Counted from the first letter of the stretch, positions 1 to 5,898 are shown. The stretch is DNA of 5,996 nucleotides from Pseudomonadota bacterium (GCA_023419055.1 JAEZYO010000700.1:1-5996); one strand, 5' to 3'. Notes: generated from the letters alone by a model not told the origin. A program made the numbers and translations.

Positions 1-1
1 G

Positions 2-307
2 CTCGAGGGCGCGCCTCCGCACCTCGACGTGATGTCGATCGAAAAGACGATCCTCGCTTGCGACGGCGTGGCCGAGGTGCACGACCTCCACGTCTGGCGC
101 ATCAGCGAGCATTTCGATGCCTTGACCGCCCACGTGACGCTCGAGCGCGGGCGACACGGCACCGATGTGTGCCGGACCGTCGCGGATCGCCTGCGCGAAG
201 AGTACGGCCTGTTGCACGTGACCATCCAGCCCGAGGCCCCGCCGCCGGACGAGCTCGTCGCGGTGCGGACCAGTCGCGACGGGCAGCCGATCATCCGCTC
301 CAAGTAG
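2..307 (+). CDS. Cation diffusion facilitator (CDF) metal exporter, C-terminal part only
   Basis: The reading frame is open from base 2 and ends at TAG 305-307, giving the last 101 residues of a protein that starts before the window. The opening LEGAPPHLDV matches the segment that follows the last membrane helix of CDF transporters (CzcD/ZitB type). GVAEVHDLHVWRIS, beginning about residue 22, is the hallmark of the cytoplasmic ferredoxin-like domain of this family. In known members this domain dimerises and binds Zn or related divalent metals, and the membrane part (not in the window) exchanges metal for protons. The His residues of HDLHVW are present, as is a later LHVTIQPE strand. An internal ATG at 29 is not the true start, because the conserved sequence extends upstream of it. 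The metal cannot be told from this fragment. Family assignment is strong; substrate is unknown. Confidence 0.9.
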   Translation, partial: LEGAPPHLDVMSIEKTILACDGVAEVHDLHVWRISEHFDALTAHVTLERGRHGTDVCRTVADRLREEYGLLHVTIQPEAPPPDELVAVRTSRDGQPIIRSK

Positions 308-338
308 CGCCGCGACAAAGGCGGTAGGAATCGGGCCC

Positions 339-366
339 TTGTGCGATCGAGGGGGCGTGATACCCT
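339..366 (+). promoter_or_regulatory. Candidate promoter for the YbjN-like/PspA set
   Basis: TTGTGC at 339-344 (-35-like, first three bases match TTGACA) and TACCCT at 361-366 (-10-like) are 16 bases apart, with an extended -10 TG at 358-359. The -10 ends 9 bases before ATG 376, so a transcript would have almost no leader, and no Shine-Dalgarno sequence is visible there. A small dyad, GAGGG 349-353 and CCCTC 363-367, overlaps the -10 and could be an operator. Matches to the sigma-70 consensus are modest, so this is a candidate only. The other 40 bases of the 308-375 gap hold nothing clear. Confidence 0.35.
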
Positions 367-375
367 CTCGCGTCG

Positions 376-774
376 ATGATCCGAACCAACGAGGATCTCG
401 AAGGTTTTCTCGGCAGGCTCGAGCGCAGGTTCGAGAAGCTGTCGGAGGGCACGTACATCGTCTCCATGGGCGCCGGCCGGCCGCTCGTGGCGATGCGGCT
501 GGCTCCGCCGGTGCTGGTGCTGGAGGTCGTGATCGGCAAGGTGCCGGCGGCCCCGGCCGAGCAGCTCTCGACGCTCTTCCGCCGCATGCTCGAGTTCAAC
601 GCGGACGGGCTCCTGCACGCCGCGTACGGTCTCCAGGGCGACCAGATCCAGCTCTCGGCGGCGCTCGAGCTCGAGAGCGTGGACTTGAACGAGCTCGAGG
701 CCGTCCTCGCCGATCTGGACATGGCGCTCGCGGAGCAGGTGCCCGCGCTGCGCGAGCTTTCGCCGAGCGCCTAG
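376..774 (+). CDS. YbjN/CesT-like small protein upstream of PspA
   Basis: A 132-residue soluble protein with no signal peptide or membrane helix. The pattern fits the YbjN / type III secretion chaperone-like (CesT/Tir chaperone) fold. It has an N-terminal helix (residues 5-22), strands around 26-31 and 36-53 containing APPVLVLEVVIG, a helix with LFRRMLEFNADGLLHAAYGL (67-86) that resembles the YbjN LLELN segment, a strand GDQIQLSAALEL (88-99), and a closing acidic helix (103-122). In this superfamily such proteins are dimeric chaperones or regulators; the client here is unknown. ATG 376 is the first start giving the full N-terminal helix, and no Shine-Dalgarno sequence precedes it. The stop is 14 bases from the next start, so co-transcription with pspA is likely. 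A partner or regulator role for PspA is inference. No type III secretion gene is in view, so a true secretion chaperone is less likely. Confidence 0.75.
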   Translation: MIRTNEDLEGFLGRLERRFEKLSEGTYIVSMGAGRPLVAMRLAPPVLVLEVVIGKVPAAPAEQLSTLFRRMLEFNADGLLHAAYGLQGDQIQLSAALELESVDLNELEAVLADLDMALAEQVPALRELSPSA

Positions 775-776
775 GA
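773..776 (+). promoter_or_regulatory. Ribosome binding site for pspA overlapping the upstream stop
   Basis: AGGA at 773-776 shares two bases with the TAG stop (772-774) of the YbjN-like gene and lies 12 bases before ATG 789. Ribosomes finishing the first gene are therefore placed on the second, consistent with translational coupling. This site also supports ATG 789 over the longer upstream reading frame. Confidence 0.5.
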
Positions 777-788
777 CAACTCACGAAA

Positions 789-1613
789 ATGCCGCCGGGA
801 ATCTTTTCGAGGCTCGCGACCCTCATCAAGTCCAACATCAACGATCTGATCAGCCGCTCCGAAGATCCGGAGAAGATGCTCAATCAGATCGTGGTGGAGA
901 TGAACACGCAGCTCCTGGAGGCGAAGAAGCAGGTGGCTGCTTCGATCGCTGACGAGAAGCGGCTGTTCAAGCAGGTCGAGCAAGAAGCCGCCAACGCCGC
1001 GGAGTGGGAGCGCCGCGCGATGCTCGCGGTGCGCGCCGGCGACGACAACCTCGCGAAGGAAGCGCTCGCCCGCCGCAAGGAGCACGAGGGGCTGCGCGAT
1101 CAGTTCCAGGAGCAGTGGCAGAAGCAGAAGGCGGCGGTCGATCAGCTGAAGCTCGCGCTTCGGGCCCTCAACGGGAAGATCGAGGAGGCCAAGCGCAAGA
1201 AGAACCTGCTCATCGCGCGCAAGAAGCGGGCTGAGGCGCAGAAGGCGATCCAAGAGACCATGAGCGGTCTCAAGAACGCGAGCGCCTTCGAGACCTTCGA
1301 TCGCATGGCGTCGAAGATCGAGCAGATGGAAGCCGAAGCCGAGGCCACGGCTCAGCTCCACGAGGAGTACACGGGCGACGTCCTCGCTCACAAGTTCAGC
1401 GAGCTCGAGGCGAGCCACGGCGCCGACGAAGATCTCGTCGCGTTGAAGCGAAAAATGGGAGTTCTGCCGCCCGAGGCGCCGCCCCCTCAGGCGAAGCCCG
1501 TGCGGGTGGAAGAGGCGCAGCAGGAGCTCAATCAGGCCGAGCAAGAGGAGCTCGCGCGCGCCCTGGCGGAGCTCGAAGCGGAAGAACAAGAGCAACTTCG
1601 CGCGAAGCGCTAG
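789..1613 (+). CDS. pspA: PspA/IM30 family phage-shock protein
   Basis: A 274-residue protein, almost entirely helical coiled coil. The N-terminal amphipathic helix (GIFSRLATLIKSNINDLI, residues 4-21) is the membrane-binding element of PspA/Vipp1. EDPEKMLNQIVVEM (25-38) is the family signature, followed by AKKQVAASIADEKRLFKQ and long heptad-rich helices to about residue 223. Known members are ESCRT-III-like proteins that polymerise on the cytoplasmic face of the inner membrane and protect it during proton-leak or envelope stress. E. coli PspA has 222 residues. This one has an extra tail (224-274): a Pro-rich hinge (PPEAPPPQAKP) and then a Glu/Gln-rich helix, closer in layout to Vipp1, which also carries a C-terminal extension. 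ATG 789 is chosen because homology begins there and AGGA precedes it. No PspB, PspC or PspF is visible nearby. The gene is probably co-transcribed with the upstream YbjN-like gene. Confidence 0.93.
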   Translation: MPPGIFSRLATLIKSNINDLISRSEDPEKMLNQIVVEMNTQLLEAKKQVAASIADEKRLFKQVEQEAANAAEWERRAMLAVRAGDDNLAKEALARRKEHEGLRDQFQEQWQKQKAAVDQLKLALRALNGKIEEAKRKKNLLIARKKRAEAQKAIQETMSGLKNASAFETFDRMASKIEQMEAEAEATAQLHEEYTGDVLAHKFSELEASHGADEDLVALKRKMGVLPPEAPPPQAKPVRVEEAQQELNQAEQEELARALAELEAEEQEQLRAKR

Positions 1614-1674
1614 GCGTCTCAGTGAGCCCGCTCGGCGCTCTGTCGGAACCGTTGACCGGGGCCTCCCGCCGGGT

Positions 1675-1683
1675 GAGAAAAGG
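1675..1683 (+). promoter_or_regulatory. Purine-rich ribosome binding site for the CBM9-like/FG-GAP gene
   Basis: GAGAAAAGG at 1675-1683 ends 4 bases before ATG 1688. It supports that start, which begins directly with a signal peptide, over the in-frame GTG at 1622. The 1622 GTG also has an AGG (1612-1614) 7 bases upstream, overlapping the pspA stop, so the choice is not absolute. Confidence 0.4.
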
Positions 1684-1687
1684 CCCT

Positions 1688-3643
1688 ATGCAGAGGACGC
1701 TCTGGTCGAGAACCTTCGGCTGCTTGCTCGGGCTCGCTTCGTTCACTCTCGTGGGTAGCGCAGCGGCCGCGGGCAAGCTCCTGATCGTCGAGCCGATGGA
1801 GGGGGAGAAGATCCGCATCGACGGCGATCTCCGCGAGTGGCCGGCGAAGATGACCGAGCTCAGCGAGACGCTGCAGGGCACGGCGGGCGGCGATCCCAAA
1901 GCCAAGGCGGTCGTGGGGTACGACGACAAGAACCTCTACGTCGTGCTCAGCGTGAGCGACAAGAAGATCGTCCGCACCGCCTCCGCGGGCGGCTCCGAAG
2001 ATCACGCCTCGCTTCACCTCGCGTTCCCGAAGGGGCGCGACTTCGTCACGTACGAGGTGCAGCTCTTTCCGGGCAATCCGGGCAAGACACCGGGCGTGGT
2101 GAAGGTTCGCGGTCAAACGCCGGCCGGAGCCAAGCTGGTCGAGGCACCGACGGACAAGGGCTACGAGATCGAGGCCGTGATCCCGTGGGCGGCGTTCCCG
2201 GAGGCGGCGAAGACGCGCGTCGGGCTCCGCGCCACCGTGACGTTGACCGATTCGGACTCGCCCGGGAGCGTGAAGGCGGTCATCGGCACGAGCAACGCCA
2301 AGAGCGGGCGCGGCATGCCGCCCTTGATGCTCTCGACGGAAGCGGGGCTCGACGCAGCGCTCTTGAGGCCGAAGAGCCTCGGCTCCTTCCCGGCGCGCGA
2401 GGCCGTGGGCAACGTGGCCGGCGACGGCATGCTCGAGAAGGTCGCGATCTACGGCAACTACCTCACGATCACGGGCCCGCGCTTCCGGGGCGGTAAGGAG
2501 TTCTACTACGGCGAGATCGGCGTGCAGAGCGCCGACATGGTGAAGAAGCTCGAGCTTCACGACTTCGACGGCGACGGCGTGCAAGAGATCGTGATCCAGA
2601 AGCGCATCGGCGCGCCGGATCAGTACCGCGAGCACCTCGAGATCATGAAGGTGGGCAAGGACGACACGCCCTACTCCGCCTTCACCCATGAAGTCGGCAT
2701 CAAGACGCCGGACGGGGAGATCGCGAACAAGGTCAAAATCGAGGGCGCGACCATCGAGATCAGCCAGGGTTCGTCGGAGGGCTTCGAGCCCGACACCTAC
2801 GACCTGCCGCTCCCCGGCGGCGGAGTCGAGTCCGCGCTCTTCCCCTGGGATTCGGTCGGCGCTCGCGTCTACAAGTGGCAGGGTTCGAGCTTCCAGAAGA
2901 GCGACGAGAAAGCCTGGGAGCCCAAGGTGGCGAAGGGTAAAGGGGTGGCCAAGTCGAAGTCGACGGGCAAGGCTCGCGGCGACGAGCCCCCCACGCCTCC
3001 CGCACCACGTCCTCCCACCGCGGACGAGCTCCTCGATCGCGTCTACGCGCTCTACCGCAAGGATCGCGGGGTCGGCGCCAGCAAGCCGCGCTTCGACTTC
3101 GTGACCGACGTCGCCGGGGACAGCGGCCCCGAACGCGTGCTCGTCCACGAGCGCGATGTGGTCGTGTTCGGCAAGGGCTTCCGCGAAGGCACGAGCTACG
3201 CCTTCATCACGGCGGGCGTCGCCGATCCCAAGGACATCCTGGACGCGACCGCGCGCGACCTCACGGGTGACGGCAAGGCGGAGATCATCCTCCGCGGGGT
3301 GCTCCACGCGAAGGCGAGCAAGGAGCTCGGCGGGGACACCGTCGATCGCTACGCGCTCCTCGTCTACTCGATCCAGGGTGACAAGCTGGTTCGCATCTTC
3401 GGCGCCGAGACCGGGCGTGCGCTCGGCAAGGACCAGGTGCTCGGCGCGGTCGCGTTCGAGCCGGACAAGCGGGGTTACGCCATCGAGCTTCGTCCGGCGC
3501 GTGCCGTCGGCTGGAGTGAGAAGACGTACCCGTTCCCACCCGATACGACGACCGCCGGCGGGCTCGAGCCGCTGCTCCTGCCGTGGGGCGAGCAGTCGAA
3601 GCGCCGCTACCGCTACAACGGCTCCGCGTTCACGCTGGAATAG
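1688..3643 (+). CDS. Exported CBM9-like protein with two FG-GAP-like units
   Basis: A 651-residue protein. Residues 1-28 form a Sec signal peptide (MQRTLWSR, a hydrophobic core, then SAAAAG) with no lipobox, so a periplasmic or secreted product is expected. Residues about 30-205 resemble the CBM9-like/DOMON sandwich: IRIDGDLREWP (42-52), then GYDDKNLYVVLSVSD, and GYEIEAVIPWAAFP from 158. Two similar units follow. Unit 1 (243-402) opens with VAGD, has the Ca-loop-like DFDGDG (292-297) and closes with PWDSVGARVYKWQGSSF. Unit 2 (475-648) opens with VAGD, has DLTGDG (524-529) and closes with PWGEQSKRRYRYNGSAF. These resemble FG-GAP/integrin-like blades. Between them lies a Lys/Ser/Gly-rich then Pro-rich linker (about 413-447). 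A GTG at 1622 would add 22 residues before the signal peptide and is less likely. The 74-base gap after pspA shows no clear terminator, so read-through is possible. Ligand or enzyme activity is unknown; carbohydrate binding is only suggested. Confidence 0.8.
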   Translation: MQRTLWSRTFGCLLGLASFTLVGSAAAAGKLLIVEPMEGEKIRIDGDLREWPAKMTELSETLQGTAGGDPKAKAVVGYDDKNLYVVLSVSDKKIVRTASAGGSEDHASLHLAFPKGRDFVTYEVQLFPGNPGKTPGVVKVRGQTPAGAKLVEAPTDKGYEIEAVIPWAAFPEAAKTRVGLRATVTLTDSDSPGSVKAVIGTSNAKSGRGMPPLMLSTEAGLDAALLRPKSLGSFPAREAVGNVAGDGMLEKVAIYGNYLTITGPRFRGGKEFYYGEIGVQSADMVKKLELHDFDGDGVQEIVIQKRIGAPDQYREHLEIMKVGKDDTPYSAFTHEVGIKTPDGEIANKVKIEGATIEISQGSSEGFEPDTYDLPLPGGGVESALFPWDSVGARVYKWQGSSFQKSDEKAWEPKVAKGKGVAKSKSTGKARGDEPPTPPAPRPPTADELLDRVYALYRKDRGVGASKPRFDFVTDVAGDSGPERVLVHERDVVVFGKGFREGTSYAFITAGVADPKDILDATARDLTGDGKAEIILRGVLHAKASKELGGDTVDRYALLVYSIQGDKLVRIFGAETGRALGKDQVLGAVAFEPDKRGYAIELRPARAVGWSEKTYPFPPDTTTAGGLEPLLLPWGEQSKRRYRYNGSAFTLE

Positions 3644-3650
3644 GCCCCGT

Positions 3651-4526
3651 TCAGGAGACAGCGCTCGAGCTGCGCTTTCGCTTTCGCCGCGAGCGCGTCA
3701 CCTCTGCGCTCAACGGATGGGGAGCGCGAAGAGGCGAGAGCCAGGCGCTCACGAGCTCGAGGCGGCTCCGGACGCGGAGCTTCTTGAACACATCGCGGGT
3801 GAGCTCGCGCGCCCGGGCTTCGCTGAGCTCGAGAGAGGAGGCGATGAGCTTGGTGGGCTCGTGGCCGAGGAGGGCGCAGGCCACGGCGCGTTCGCGCGCG
3901 GAGAGCGGAGCGCGGCCGTGCGTGTAGCCGTGCAAGAGCGCGAGGCGAGCTGTCCACGGAGCAAGCCCCGACGCGATGGCTTCGAGCGTCAGCACGTCTT
4001 CCGCGTCGAAGGGAGCGCTGCCGGCCAAGCGATCGACCGCGAAGTGGAGCTCGATGTCCGCGGTGAGAGCGTAGACGAGCTTGAGGCGATCGCTGAGATC
4101 GCGTAGCGTCCAGTACTTGGCGTCGATGGTGCCGGTGCGGGCCGGGTCGGTGCGCGGGTCGGGGTCATGGTAGACGCGGTGACGGCCGGCGTCGCGCGCG
4201 ATGGCCTGGACGGTCGGATCGTGAAGGTACGTCTCGGCGCGGAGCTCTTCGTCGACCGAGACGATGTGCTCGCGACCGGGGCCCATGCCGTAAAAGATGT
4301 CGACGCGGAAGCCTCGTAGCGGGTCGCCCTCGACGGGCTCGCTGCGCGAGGCGATGGCGACGTGGCCGGAGGAGCCGTCGAGCGCGCCGGCGAGGCTCGC
4401 GAAGCTCGCGCCCACGAAGCGCTCGACCGTCGGCTCGGGCCCGAGCGCTGCGAGCGCGACGCAGACCTCGAAGGCTCGTCTCGGCACTCGGTCGCGTGGG
4501 CCTGCGGCGGACTCGGCGGGGTGCAC
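3651..4526 (-). CDS. LuxR-type transcriptional regulator with N-terminal sensor-like region
   Basis: A 291-residue protein. Residues 206-263 are a LuxR/GerE helix-turn-helix: APLSARERAVACALL, then KLIASSLELSEARARELTRDVFKKLRVRSRLELV, matching the usual LTxRE...IA..L.LSE.TV..H...I..KLxVR.R pattern. Positions normally TVK in the recognition helix are ARA here. Residues about 18-200 have no receiver domain; the alternating strands and helices, including DIELHFAVDR and FDAEDVLTLEAIASGL, look like a divergent GAF-type sensor. The ligand is unknown. The C terminus carries a basic tail (RSRRKRKR, 278-285). The start is GTG 4526; a second GTG at 4487 (codon 14) is a realistic alternative. It is transcribed divergently from the lipoprotein gene at 4598 and shares a 71-base region containing an inverted repeat. 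It ends 7 bases from the convergent upstream gene. Confidence 0.85.
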   Translation of the reverse strand: MHPAESAAGPRDRVPRRAFEVCVALAALGPEPTVERFVGASFASLAGALDGSSGHVAIASRSEPVEGDPLRGFRVDIFYGMGPGREHIVSVDEELRAETYLHDPTVQAIARDAGRHRVYHDPDPRTDPARTGTIDAKYWTLRDLSDRLKLVYALTADIELHFAVDRLAGSAPFDAEDVLTLEAIASGLAPWTARLALLHGYTHGRAPLSARERAVACALLGHEPTKLIASSLELSEARARELTRDVFKKLRVRSRLELVSAWLSPLRAPHPLSAEVTRSRRKRKRSSSAVS

Positions 4527-4538
4527 GCACCTAGCATT

Positions 4539-4560
4539 ACCCCATCTAGTTTGACGGGGT
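4539..4560. promoter_or_regulatory. Inverted repeat in the divergent region, candidate operator
   Basis: Arms ACCCCATC (4539-4546) and GACGGGGT (4553-4560) match as an inverted repeat at 7 of 8 positions around a 6-base spacer. The 22-base length and dyad symmetry are what a dimeric helix-turn-helix regulator would bind, as LuxR-type proteins bind lux-box-like sites. It lies 12 bases upstream of the regulator's GTG start and 37 bases upstream of the lipoprotein ATG, near the expected -35 of the latter. Binding by the adjacent regulator is inference. Confidence 0.45.
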
Positions 4561-4578
4561 CACTCGGCGCTCGGCGTT

Positions 4579-4597
4579 TGTTACGTTCGCGGGAACG
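4579..4597 (+). promoter_or_regulatory. Extended -10 and start-proximal inverted repeat of the lipoprotein gene
   Basis: TG-T-TACGTT (4579-4587) fits an extended -10 (TGNTANNNT) ending 10 bases before ATG 4598. Overlapping it, CGTTC (4584-4588) and GAACG (4593-4597) form a perfect inverted repeat with a 4-base spacer that abuts the ATG. No convincing -35 lies 16-18 bases upstream; TTGACG at 4551 is 25 bases away. The only Shine-Dalgarno-like bases (GGGA, 4591-4594) are just 3 bases from the ATG. Confidence 0.35.
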
Positions 4598-5773
4598 ATG
4601 AGAAATCTGCCCTTTTTGTTCGTGCTCGGTCTCTTTGGTGCGCTCGCCTTCGTGGGTTGTGGTGATGACGACGACGGCGGCGATGTAGGCGACGGTGGTA
4701 GCCGCGCCGGGAGCGCGGGAGCGAGCGGCGGCAAGAACAGCGGCGGCTCGCAGTCGAGCGGCGGCCGCGGCGGAACGACGAGCAGCGCCGGAATGAGCAA
4801 CGACGCGGGCGCGGGCCCGGCGAGCGGCGGCGCCGAGACAGGCGCAGACGGCGGCGCCGGAAACGCCGATCAAGGCGGTAACTCGGGCGGCGGCTTCGGA
4901 GGCGAAGGCGGTGAGCAGTTCGCGAGCGGCGGCGAGGTGGGGTTCGGAGGCGAAGGCGGCGCGGCACTCGAGGGCGTCTACGCCATCACCTCCGATGGTT
5001 ACGTGAGCTCGAGCATCAAGGCGGCCATCACCAAGCAGCTTTCGCCCCTCGACGAAAATGAGCCGGTGCTGGTCGAGCTCGGAACCCTCTCGTACTACCC
5101 GGTCGAGCTCTCCAACGTAGCGGTCACGGTGCCTCCAGGCTTCCAGATCTCGTCGCTCGAGGAAAACTACGAGTCTCGCCGCTGTCCCGAGATCGGCTCC
5201 GGCAATCGCCTGCGCTGCCGGCAGTACTTCGTGCTCGAGCTGTTCCCGACCACGGCGTGCAAGCTCGACGGTGACTACGGGTTTAGCTTCGACGTGGGCT
5301 GCGCGGGCGGAAAATGCTCCCTGATCAACCCGGCGCTCGAGACTTACGGCGTTACGGCGCACCTCCAGTCGGAGGACTTGTGCTCGACGTACACGTTCGA
5401 GTTCGACCCGTACCGGCCCACCGCGAAGCTTCTCACGACCGCCGTGATGACTCCCCCCGTGCTTCAGGCGGTGACGACCATCGAGCACCCGTACACGCTG
5501 ACGGCCGATATGGTGGTGCCACCGCCAGGCTTCACGCTGACCGAGTTCAGCGAAGACTTGGACAAGCGCGTCTGCGACAGCGGCGACGTCCCGAACGGCT
5601 GCCAGCAATTCTGGAAGATCGCGATGAACCCTGGCAAAGAGTGCAATCTGAGCGGCCCCTACGCGGTGACGTGGGACGTCGGCTGCGAGGAGGACGGCAA
5701 CTGTGACCCCTCCGTGACGTCCTTCGTGCTCAACGGCAGCATCAACGACAAGCGCACGCTCTGTCAGAAATGA
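4598..5773 (+). CDS. Lipoprotein with Gly-rich spacer and duplicated six-cysteine domain
   Basis: A 391-residue protein I do not recognise as a named family. MRNLPFLFVLGLFGALAFVGC is a lipoprotein signal with the lipid-anchor Cys at 21; Phe at lipobox -3 is unusual but tolerable. An acidic run (GDDDDGGD) and a Gly/Ser/Ala-rich flexible spacer follow to about residue 123, a style common in Polyangia lipoproteins. Two similar domains come next. Domain A (about 156-262) has Cys 196, 207, 221, 235, 240 and 262. Domain B (about 286-389) has Cys 326, 335, 349, 363, 369 and 389. Both carry VPPGF or VPPPGF, a C-x13-C-x13-C core and DVGC, suggesting up to three disulfides each and an extracytoplasmic location. 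The product is presumably anchored to the outer or inner membrane and displays the domains at a distance. Function is unknown. It is divergent from the LuxR-type gene, which may regulate it. Confidence 0.85.
   Translation: MRNLPFLFVLGLFGALAFVGCGDDDDGGDVGDGGSRAGSAGASGGKNSGGSQSSGGRGGTTSSAGMSNDAGAGPASGGAETGADGGAGNADQGGNSGGGFGGEGGEQFASGGEVGFGGEGGAALEGVYAITSDGYVSSSIKAAITKQLSPLDENEPVLVELGTLSYYPVELSNVAVTVPPGFQISSLEENYESRRCPEIGSGNRLRCRQYFVLELFPTTACKLDGDYGFSFDVGCAGGKCSLINPALETYGVTAHLQSEDLCSTYTFEFDPYRPTAKLLTTAVMTPPVLQAVTTIEHPYTLTADMVVPPPGFTLTEFSEDLDKRVCDSGDVPNGCQQFWKIAMNPGKECNLSGPYAVTWDVGCEEDGNCDPSVTSFVLNGSINDKRTLCQK
4895..4959 (+). repeat. 17-base direct repeat in the lipoprotein spacer
   Basis: TTCGGAGGCGAAGGCGG occurs at 4895-4911 and again at 4943-4959, offset by 48 bases (16 codons). 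The frame is kept and both copies encode FGGEGG. It lies at the end of the Gly-rich spacer and looks like a product of slippage or unequal recombination that lengthens the spacer without a frameshift. Confidence 0.8.
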
Positions 5774-5778
5774 CGGGC

Positions 5779-5809
5779 AGCGAGAGCGCTACGAGGGGGG
5801 GCTTTCGCT
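5779..5809 (+). terminator. Stem-loop just after the six-cysteine lipoprotein gene
   Basis: AGCGAGAGC (5779-5787) pairs with GCTTTCGCT (5801-5809) to give 9 base pairs including one G-U, with a 13-base loop containing a G run. It begins 6 bases after the TGA stop, where a terminator or 3' end structure is expected. No T tract follows, so it is not a classical intrinsic terminator; it may act in RNA stabilisation or as a terminator without a U tract. Confidence 0.4.
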
Positions 5810-5813
5810 CGGA

Positions 5814-5838
5814 TAGGGGAGCGGTTCCAGTTTCCCTA
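5814..5838 (+). other. Second intergenic stem-loop
   Basis: TAGGGGA (5814-5820) pairs with TTCCCTA (5832-5838), 7 base pairs with one G-U. The arms can be extended by one more G-U pair (5821 with 5831) around a 9-base loop. It lies 4 bases after the preceding stem-loop. Role unknown. Confidence 0.3.
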
Positions 5839-5851
5839 CACCTCGAAGGCG

Positions 5852-5875
5852 CGAGGCGCTGCGGTAGCTGCCTCG
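5852..5875 (+). other. Third intergenic stem-loop, GC-rich
   Basis: CGAGGCGCT (5852-5860) pairs with AGC (5866-5868) and GCCTCG (5870-5875), with T5869 bulged. This gives 9 base pairs and a 5-base loop. It lies 37 bases before the ATG at 5913 and lacks a following T tract. It may be a terminator of upstream transcription, or simply structure in the control region of the next gene. Confidence 0.35.
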
Positions 5876-5898
5876 GGAAGCCGAACGGCCCGAAAGCG

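Noticed and set aside
308..323. CGCC/GGCG hairpin after the CDF gene as a terminator
   Set aside because: Only 4 base pairs with an 8-base loop and no T tract; expected by chance at this GC content.
339..788. Upstream extension of the PspA frame to TTG 339
   Set aside because: The extension overlaps the whole YbjN-like gene in another frame, has Arg/Gly/Ala shadow composition, and PspA homology and a ribosome site begin at 789.
771..1595. 274-codon open frame on the - strand opposite pspA
   Set aside because: It mirrors the PspA coding strand, and its Leu/Arg-rich sequence is the antisense of Glu/Lys/Gln codons. PspA homology is clear on the + strand.
1652..1680. TTGACC at 1652-1657 as the -35 of a separate promoter for the CBM9-like/FG-GAP gene
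   Set aside because: The -35 match is good, but the bases 16-18 downstream (GAGAAA region) are a poor -10 and overlap the ribosome site. A CGGG/CCCG hairpin at 1657-1668 is too short to count.
1619..3307. 562-codon open frame on the - strand opposite the CBM9-like/FG-GAP gene
   Set aside because: Long antisense frames are expected opposite high-GC genes. The translation is rich in Arg, Ala, Leu, Asp and His without domain motifs, while the + strand has a signal peptide and recognisable domains.
3156..4106. 316-codon + strand frame crossing the convergent gene junction
   Set aside because: Its composition (Arg/Ser/Ala) is that of an out-of-frame reading, and it overlaps the ends of two well-supported genes.
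4584..4597. LexA (SOS) box at the lipoprotein start
   Set aside because: The dyad is GTTC-N4-GAAC, the opposite orientation to the GAAC-N4-GTTC type SOS box, and nothing nearby relates to DNA repair.
3989..5608. 539-codon open frame on the - strand spanning the lipoprotein and part of the regulator
   Set aside because: It crosses the divergent promoter region and overlaps two better supported genes in other frames. The translation is low-complexity Arg/Ser/Ala/Pro.
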